From Alphaproteobacteria bacterium (lineage in GTDB: Bacteria > Pseudomonadota > Alphaproteobacteria > UBA11136), in the NCBI GenBank assembly GCA_016776635.1, contig JADHSZ010000011.1:1-49301 (forward strand): a stretch of 49,301 nucleotides of DNA, in the 5' to 3' direction. The notes beneath the pieces were generated by a model that saw nothing but the letters and a program-made list of their open reading frames with translations, made no database searches and was not told the DNA's origin. Each line of letters opens with the position of its first letter. The first letter of the stretch is position 1. Below, piece by piece: positions 44,292 through 49,301 of this stretch. A program made the translations under genes and the position numbers.

Positions 44292-44798
44292 GTGGAAGAA
44301 ACCTATCTTAACGCGGTTAATCTGATTGAGCGTCTGCACCGCCAGTTTCTCGAGGTGGTGAAGAGCGAACTGGACCGCGTGGGTGTTCAGGATATCAATA
44401 ATATCCAGGCCATCATCCTCTATAACATCGCCGGTGAGGAAGTGACGGTGGGGGAACTCACCCATCGCGGCTATTACCTTGGCTCCAACGTTTCCTACAA
44501 CCTCAAGAAGATGGTGGAGCACGGCTATCTGATTCAGGAGCGTTCCCCCCATGACCGCCGTTCGGTGCGGGTGCGGCTGTCGGAAAAGGGCGTGGAGCTG
44601 AGGAACGTGATGGTGGATATGTTCAATAACCAGATCGCCGCCCTCAAGGACAAGGACCACACCAAGGAAGACATCGAAAAAATTGTCGAGTCGCTGGTTT
44701 TCCTGGGCCGCTTCTTCAGCGATTCCCTGACCACATCGGGACGTGGCGTGGCCGGTCCGCCGGGTGGCATGGAACGCCGTACCGGCGACGAGGAGTAA
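44292..44798 (+). CDS. ldtR: MarR-family regulator, LdtR-like
   Basis: The 168-residue winged-helix protein matches the LdtR group of alphaproteobacteria, regulators of L,D-transpeptidase genes and osmotic stress. It has NINNIQAIILYNIAG-type sequence (QDINNIQAIILYNIAGEE), then VTVGELTHRGYYLGSNVSYN for the recognition helix, and ERSPHDRRSVRVRLSEKG for the wing. The GTG at 44292 follows GGGGGTTA. The 373-base gap before it also carries the hemB regulatory region. Confidence 0.85.
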   Translation: MEETYLNAVNLIERLHRQFLEVVKSELDRVGVQDINNIQAIILYNIAGEEVTVGELTHRGYYLGSNVSYNLKKMVEHGYLIQERSPHDRRSVRVRLSEKGVELRNVMVDMFNNQIAALKDKDHTKEDIEKIVESLVFLGRFFSDSLTTSGRGVAGPPGGMERRTGDEE

Positions 44799-44972
44799 AG
44801 CCTCCGCCCTCCACGCGAACCGCTTGAGACCGCGAATTCCTCCAGAATCTATCCCGGTAATTGACATCTCGGGCCTGAGGCAAGAAAAGAAGGGGTCTTT
44901 TCTTTTCTCAGAGCGGGCTGTTCTCGGAGCGGGCTTTTTTCGGAGCGGGTCGGGGCCGTAGAGGTGCCAGTG

Positions 44973-46253
44973 ATGCCGGTGACGCCGGAGCGTGTCTTCG
45001 CTACCTTTTGCAACGGGCTGGAGAATTCGGGACGGCGCCGGGTTCTGCGCGAGGTTGGACTCGCGGCCCCCGGTGATTCCGGGGAATCGCCGCTGCCTCC
45101 CGGAAGGGTGATGGTGGACGGGCGCGAACTGGTGAATGTCTCCTCCAACGACTATCTCGGGCTGTCCCGCCATCCCCAACTGATCGAGCGAAGCGCCCAA
45201 TGGGGAGAGCGCTGGGGCGCGGGCAGCGGCGCCTCGCGGCTGGTGAGCGGTACTCTCGAGCCCTTCGCCCGGGTGGAACAGAAACTCGCCCGCGGCAAGG
45301 GAACGGAATCGGCCCTGGTCTTTGCTTCGGGCTATCAGGCCAATGCCTCGATCCTGCCGGCCTTGCTGGATGTCCAGGTTCATGGGCTGCAACCGCTGGT
45401 CTTCGCCGACCGTCTCAACCATGCCAGCCTTCATGCCGGGTGCAACGCCGCGGGCGTACGCCAGATACGGTACCGCCACAATGACATGGGGCATCTTGAA
45501 GAATTGCTGACGGCGAAAACAGCCGGCGGAGAAAAAGCCGCGGAGAATGCGCCCGTGTTTATCCTTTCGGAGACGGTTTTCAGCATGGACGGCGATTGTG
45601 CCGATATTGCCGCCCTGGGCGATCTGGCAAGCCGCTTCGACGCCTTCCTCTATCTCGACGAGGCCCATGCCACGGGGGTTCTGGGCAAGGACGGTTTCGG
45701 GATGAGCGCCGACCATCCGGGCGCGGCCAATCTGGTGATGGGTACCTTCGGCAAGGCGCTGGGCGGGTTTGGGGCTTATTGCGCTTGTTCGGGAGCGTTG
45801 CGCGACTATCTGGTCAATCGCTGCGGCGGCGTGGTCTATTCCACGGCCCTGCCGCCGACGGTTCTGGGAACCATGGATGCGGCGCTGGACCTGATTCCCG
45901 AAATGGAGGCGGCGCGAACGGGGCTGTTGCGAAAGGCCGATGAATTGCGCGCCCGATGGCGCGAAGCGGGACTCGATTGCGGCGCGTCCACCACCCAGAT
46001 TATCCCCTTGATCTTGGGCCATGACGAGGCGGCACTGGCGCTTTCCCGTGCGCTGGAAGAGGAAGGATTTCTCGCCGTGGCGATCCGCCCCCCCACCGTT
46101 CCCGAAGGCACGTCCCGTCTGCGCATCGCCCTTTCCGCGGTTCACGGGGAGGACGATCTGGCGCGGCTGGCGGAGACGGTGGTTCGGCTGGCGGGGTGTG
46201 AGTCTTCGGGCTCGCATATGAAAAAGCGCGCCACGAAAAGAGCCGTGTCGTGA
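44973..46253 (+). CDS. bioF: 8-amino-7-oxononanoate synthase
   Basis: BioF is a PLP enzyme that joins pimeloyl-ACP or pimeloyl-CoA with alanine. It has VNVSSNDYLGLSRHPQLI, SGYQANASILPALLD, SETVFSMDGDCADIAAL, YLDEAHATGVLGKDG and the PLP-binding Lys in GTFGKALGGFGAYC. The ATG at 44973 has GAGG eight bases ahead; a GTG at 44964 would add three residues. It opens the bioF-bioH-bioC-bioD-bioA operon, in which each stop overlaps the next start. The region just upstream has three repeats of CGGAGCGGG. Confidence 0.94.
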   Translation: MPVTPERVFATFCNGLENSGRRRVLREVGLAAPGDSGESPLPPGRVMVDGRELVNVSSNDYLGLSRHPQLIERSAQWGERWGAGSGASRLVSGTLEPFARVEQKLARGKGTESALVFASGYQANASILPALLDVQVHGLQPLVFADRLNHASLHAGCNAAGVRQIRYRHNDMGHLEELLTAKTAGGEKAAENAPVFILSETVFSMDGDCADIAALGDLASRFDAFLYLDEAHATGVLGKDGFGMSADHPGAANLVMGTFGKALGGFGAYCACSGALRDYLVNRCGGVVYSTALPPTVLGTMDAALDLIPEMEAARTGLLRKADELRARWREAGLDCGASTTQIIPLILGHDEAALALSRALEEEGFLAVAIRPPTVPEGTSRLRIALSAVHGEDDLARLAETVVRLAGCESSGSHMKKRATKRAVS

Positions 46254-46939
46254 TGGCGGTACAGCTGGTTCTGGTCCATGGCTGGGGATTCGATGCGGGA
46301 GTCTGGACTCCCCTGCGCGATTTGTTGGGAGACATGGCGGGAGATGTGGCAACGGTGGTTCACGACCTCGGCTTTTTCGGCCATCCGGCAGAGGCCCGTC
46401 CCGAGGGGGCCGCGATCACTGGGGCACCGGTGGTGGCGGTGGGCCATTCTTTGGGTTTTATGTGGCTGTTGCGGCAGCGTCCCTTTGCCTGGGACGCTCT
46501 GGTGAGTGTTTGCGGCATGCCGCGCTTTACCGCCGCGGCGGATTATCCCCATGGCGTGGCGCCGCGCATTCTCGAGCGTATGGCGGCGCGCATGAAGCGG
46601 GAACCCCAGGCCACCGTGGATGATTTCCGCCGCCGCTGTGGCGTCGGTGCGGTGGCTGAGGGGGATGGTAAGAGGCTGGATGAGTCGCGGCTGAATGAGG
46701 GGCTGGACTGGCTCGGAGAGTGGGATCTGCGCGACTCCCTGGCCGCCGAAACGGTTCCGCTGTTGGCGCTGGGCGGCGAGGAGGACGAGATCGTGCCCTG
46801 GGCGCTGAGCGAGGAGATATACGGGCGGCGGCCGGGAACGGTGCTCCATGGCGCGCCCGGCGGCGATCACGGGCTGCCCCAGACCCAAGCCCAATGGTGC
46901 GCCGATCATTTACGCGCCTTCATAGGCGAGCTGTCATGA
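46253..46939 (+). CDS. bioH: BioH-like pimeloyl-ACP methyl ester esterase
   Basis: The 228-residue alpha/beta hydrolase has LVLVHGWGFDAGVWTPL, the nucleophile elbow VGHSLG, and GGDHGLP with the His. BioH removes the methyl group from pimeloyl-ACP methyl ester, ending the BioC-BioH pathway. The assignment comes largely from its place between bioF and bioC; BioG or another esterase type is possible. Its start overlaps the bioF stop (TGATG) and its stop overlaps the bioC start (ATGA). Confidence 0.85.
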   Translation: MAVQLVLVHGWGFDAGVWTPLRDLLGDMAGDVATVVHDLGFFGHPAEARPEGAAITGAPVVAVGHSLGFMWLLRQRPFAWDALVSVCGMPRFTAAADYPHGVAPRILERMAARMKREPQATVDDFRRRCGVGAVAEGDGKRLDESRLNEGLDWLGEWDLRDSLAAETVPLLALGGEEDEIVPWALSEEIYGRRPGTVLHGAPGGDHGLPQTQAQWCADHLRAFIGELS

Positions 46940-47799
46940 GTGGTTCTGCGGCCCAGAAGGCCTGCGTCGAGACCACCCCCGCCATGGAGCGCAAGCGCGA
47001 GGTGGCGCAGGCCTTCGGCGAGGCCGCCGAGAGCTATGACCGCCATGCCGTTCTGCAACGCCAGGTGGCGGATGATCTGGCGCAAAAAATTACAGAGCAG
47101 GGGACGTTAGAGGGAGGGGGTGTTTCCTGTTATCTGGAAATCGGCTGCGGCACCGGGTTTTTAGGCGTGGCCCTGGAAGAATGGTTGGGAGATACGCCCT
47201 GTCTCTTTACGGATATTTCGCCGCCCATGCTCGAGAAATGCCGGGACCGTCTCGGGGAGTCCCTTAAAGATGCCGGTTTCGCCGTCATGGACGGCGAGGC
47301 TCCGGGGCTGACGGAACAGTACGGCCTGATCGCCGCCAGCCTGGTGTTCCAGTGGTTTGACGATCTGCCCGCCGCCATCGAGAGACTTGCGGGCTGTCTT
47401 CTCCCCGGCGGACGGCTCGCCTTTACCATGCTGGGGGCGGGAAGCCTCGGCGAGTGGTGTGCGGCTTGTGAAGATCATGGCGTGGAGACCGGCGTTCCCT
47501 CTTTTCCCTCGGCCAAGGAGCTGGATGGTTTATGGCCCACCGCGACCATTGGCGGAAGCGGCCGGGTGGAACAGGCGCGTGTTGTCCGCCGCCATCCATC
47601 GGCCCAGAACTTCCTGCATGAATTGAAGGCTATCGGCGCCCGCGTCCCCGACTCCGACCATGAACCGCGCTCGCCAGGAGAGATGCGCGCCCTGTTGCGG
47701 GAGATTGACGGCGAGAACGGGGAGGGAAAGAACGGGGAGGGCTTCGGCGTCACCTATGAGGTGCTTTATGGCTTCTTCACCAGGGACGAAGAGCTGTGA
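46936..47799 (+). CDS. bioC: Malonyl-ACP O-methyltransferase
   Basis: BioC methylates malonyl-ACP to start pimelate synthesis. The 287-residue protein has VAQAFGEAAESYDRHAVLQ, the SAM-binding motif YLEIGCGTGFLG, and LVFQWFDDLPAAIERLAGCL. ATG 46936 gives the family N-terminus; the frame extends upstream into bioH without support. It overlaps both neighbours. Confidence 0.93.
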   Translation: MSGSAAQKACVETTPAMERKREVAQAFGEAAESYDRHAVLQRQVADDLAQKITEQGTLEGGGVSCYLEIGCGTGFLGVALEEWLGDTPCLFTDISPPMLEKCRDRLGESLKDAGFAVMDGEAPGLTEQYGLIAASLVFQWFDDLPAAIERLAGCLLPGGRLAFTMLGAGSLGEWCAACEDHGVETGVPSFPSAKELDGLWPTATIGGSGRVEQARVVRRHPSAQNFLHELKAIGARVPDSDHEPRSPGEMRALLREIDGENGEGKNGEGFGVTYEVLYGFFTRDEEL

Positions 47800-48482
47800 T
47801 GAAAGGGGTTTTCGTCACCGGCACCGATACCGTTATCGGCAAGACCGTGGTTTCAGCCTGGCTGGTGCGCGCCCTCGACGGCGACTATTGGAAACCGGTG
47901 CAGACCGGGCTGGCGCAAGAGGAGGGCGACAGCGAGACGGTGCGCCGCTTGAGCGGGTTGCCGGGGATGCGTTTTCACGCGCCGGTTCATGAATTGCAGG
48001 CGGCTCTCTCACCTCAAGAAGCGGCGCGGCGTGAAGGGGTGGAGATTGTGCTGGATGGGTTTGCTTTGCCGCAGAGCTCCAGGACGCTGATCGTGGAGGG
48101 AGCCGGCGGGGTGCTGGCGCCGCTGGGCGAGGGGCTGGTGATGGCCGATCTGATGAGGCATCTGGGCCTGCCGGTGGTGCTGGTGGCGGGCACAGCACTG
48201 GGCACCATCAATCATTCCCTGCTCAGCCTGGAAGCCCTGCGCGCGCGCGGGCTGGAAATTGCCGGAGTGGTTTTCTGCGGGCCTCTTGACGCCGCCAACC
48301 GTGGTCCAGGCGGCTCCGCCAACCGTGAGGCCGTGGAACGGTTCGGAGAGGTGGCGGTGATCGGTGAGATTCCCCATCTCGATCCCCTGGATGCGGACGC
48401 CATGGCGCAACTGGCGAAGAATTCGCCGCCCCGTTTTATGGAGGGCGGTTCTGTTGGAGTGGCCGGGGGCGGCCATGGCTGA
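47799..48482 (+). CDS. bioD: Dethiobiotin synthetase
   Basis: BioD closes the ureido ring of dethiobiotin with ATP and CO2. The 227-residue protein begins MKGVFVTGTDTVIGKTVVSA with the P-loop, has YWKPVQTGL and VEGAGGVLAPL. The start overlaps the bioC stop (TGATG). Its last codons overlap bioA by eight bases. Confidence 0.95.
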   Translation: MKGVFVTGTDTVIGKTVVSAWLVRALDGDYWKPVQTGLAQEEGDSETVRRLSGLPGMRFHAPVHELQAALSPQEAARREGVEIVLDGFALPQSSRTLIVEGAGGVLAPLGEGLVMADLMRHLGLPVVLVAGTALGTINHSLLSLEALRARGLEIAGVVFCGPLDAANRGPGGSANREAVERFGEVAVIGEIPHLDPLDADAMAQLAKNSPPRFMEGGSVGVAGGGHG

Positions 48483-49301
48483 ACACCCCGTGTTTGAGCG
48501 AGAAAATGTCTCCGCCCTCGATCTGCGCCATGTGTGGCACCCCTTCACCCAGGCAGGCAGCGCCACGCCTGCCCCGGAGATCGTCTCCGGCGAGGGGGCG
48601 TGGCTGCGCACCGCCGATGGCCGGAACATCCTCGATCTCATTTCTTCCTGGTGGGTGACGCTGCACGGCCATGCCCATCCCGCCATCGCCGAGGCCGTGG
48701 CGCAGCAGGCCAAACAAATCGAGCAGGTGATGTTCGCGGGTTTCACCCACGCCCCGGCGGCGCGGCTGGCGGCGCGATTGGCGGCGCTGGCGCCGGAAGA
48801 ACTGACGCGGGTATTTTATTCCGATAACGGGTCCACGGCGGTGGAAGTGGCCCTGAAGATCGCCTGGCAGTACTGGCGCAACAAGGGCGAGACCGGGCGC
48901 AAGCGTTTCCTCGCCGTTTCCGGGGGCTATCACGGCGACACCCTGGGCGCCATGTCGGTGGGGGCGTCCACCGGATTCTACGCGCCCTTCGACGATCTGG
49001 TGCTGCCGGTGACGTTCCTGCCCTTCGCCGCCACCTGGGAGGGTGATAACGGCGCCCCGGAAAAAGAAGCCGAGGCCTTGGCGGAAATCGACGCCGTTCT
49101 CGATAGCTGTGGCGGCGAGGTGGCTGCGGTTATCATCGAACCCCTGGTGCAGGGGGCGGGCGGTATGCGCATGTGCCGTCCGGAATTTCTGCGCGCGCTC
49201 TGTGAGCGTCTGCGCGAGGCGGGGATTTTGATTATCTTCGATGAGGTGATGACGGGATTTGGCCGCACCGGGCATATGTTCGCCTGTGACAAGGCGCAGA
49301 T
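48475..49301 (+). CDS. bioA: Adenosylmethionine-8-amino-7-oxononanoate aminotransferase (3' end outside window)
   Basis: BioA converts 8-amino-7-oxononanoate to 7,8-diaminononanoate with SAM as amino donor. The 275 visible residues include [77 protein letters not shown] and [12 protein letters not shown]. The Trp pair in SSWW is typical of BioA. The frame is open to the last base, so the PLP-Lys region lies beyond the window. ATG 48475 lies within the end of bioD. Confidence 0.95.
   Translation, partial: MAEHPVFERENVSALDLRHVWHPFTQAGSATPAPEIVSGEGAWLRTADGRNILDLISSWWVTLHGHAHPAIAEAVAQQAKQIEQVMFAGFTHAPAARLAARLAALAPEELTRVFYSDNGSTAVEVALKIAWQYWRNKGETGRKRFLAVSGGYHGDTLGAMSVGASTGFYAPFDDLVLPVTFLPFAATWEGDNGAPEKEAEALAEIDAVLDSCGGEVAAVIIEPLVQGAGGMRMCRPEFLRALCERLREAGILIIFDEVMTGFGRTGHMFACDKAQ

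Noticed and set aside
44271..46352. 693-codon minus-strand frame opposite ldtR and bioF
   Set aside because: Both opposite genes are conserved and in good context; the antisense product is low-quality shadow sequence.

Overview
The window looks like a chromosome segment from a GC-rich alphaproteobacterium, most likely Rhodospirillales in the broad sense. The main reason is the gene set and order: rpoZ, rsh, a DUF2062 gene, pdxJ, acpS, lepB, rnc, era, recO and parC run in one direction, as in many members of that class. A magnesium-type HemB and an LdtR-like MarR regulator agree with this. No rRNA, tRNA, CRISPR array or transposase gene was seen. The placement rests on reading by eye, not on a database search.

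Layout. 1-4.7 kb: the end of an unrecognised acidic protein, a lytic transglycosylase (minus strand), then dapA and smpB. 4.7-6.8 kb: an AT-richer cassette of two overlapping genes, a TauD-like Fe(II)/2OG dioxygenase and a HEPN-like protein with a zinc ribbon. 6.8-11 kb: a Fae-like protein, a cation/proton antiporter, a family 5 uracil-DNA glycosylase, a LabA/NYN protein and folK. 11.2-22.5 kb: the housekeeping run rpoZ to parC, then a cyclic-nucleotide-binding protein. 22.6-24.8 kb: six short paralogous peptide genes with a near-identical leader and variable Cys-rich ends, together with a small two-helix membrane protein, a MITE and a stand-alone FliG C-terminal-like protein. 24.9-27.5 kb: a HigBA toxin-antitoxin pair, many short hairpin repeats and three accessory genes. 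27.5-33.8 kb (minus strand): bpt-ybdD-cstA, an RDD protein, motB and motA. 34-37.7 kb (minus strand): serine-glyoxylate aminotransferase, hydroxypyruvate reductase and glycerate 2-kinase, i.e. consecutive serine-cycle steps. 38-44.8 kb: an HD-GYP protein, a stress-type membrane protein, a CoA-transferase, an alpha/beta hydrolase, an XRE-HemB fusion and LdtR. 44.9 kb to the end: a tightly overlapping biotin operon bioF-bioH-bioC-bioD-bioA, the last gene cut by the window edge.

The items that best merit follow-up are: (1) the six-member leader/Cys-rich peptide family, which looks like a RiPP precursor set, with a FliG-C-like gene in the same gene string; (2) a family of about 15 intergenic hairpins whose stem arms covary around a constant 10-nt loop; (3) hemB fused in frame to a DNA-binding domain, with ATAGG half-sites upstream; (4) the dioxygenase/HEPN cassette; (5) a 65-bp repeat ahead of bpt that creates two identical, translationally coupled mini-ORFs; and (6) a Fae homologue that appears to lack the usual catalytic His. 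The serine-cycle genes and the Fae-like gene suggest some one-carbon metabolism, but no methanol or methylamine dehydrogenase lies in the window, so methylotrophy is only a possibility.
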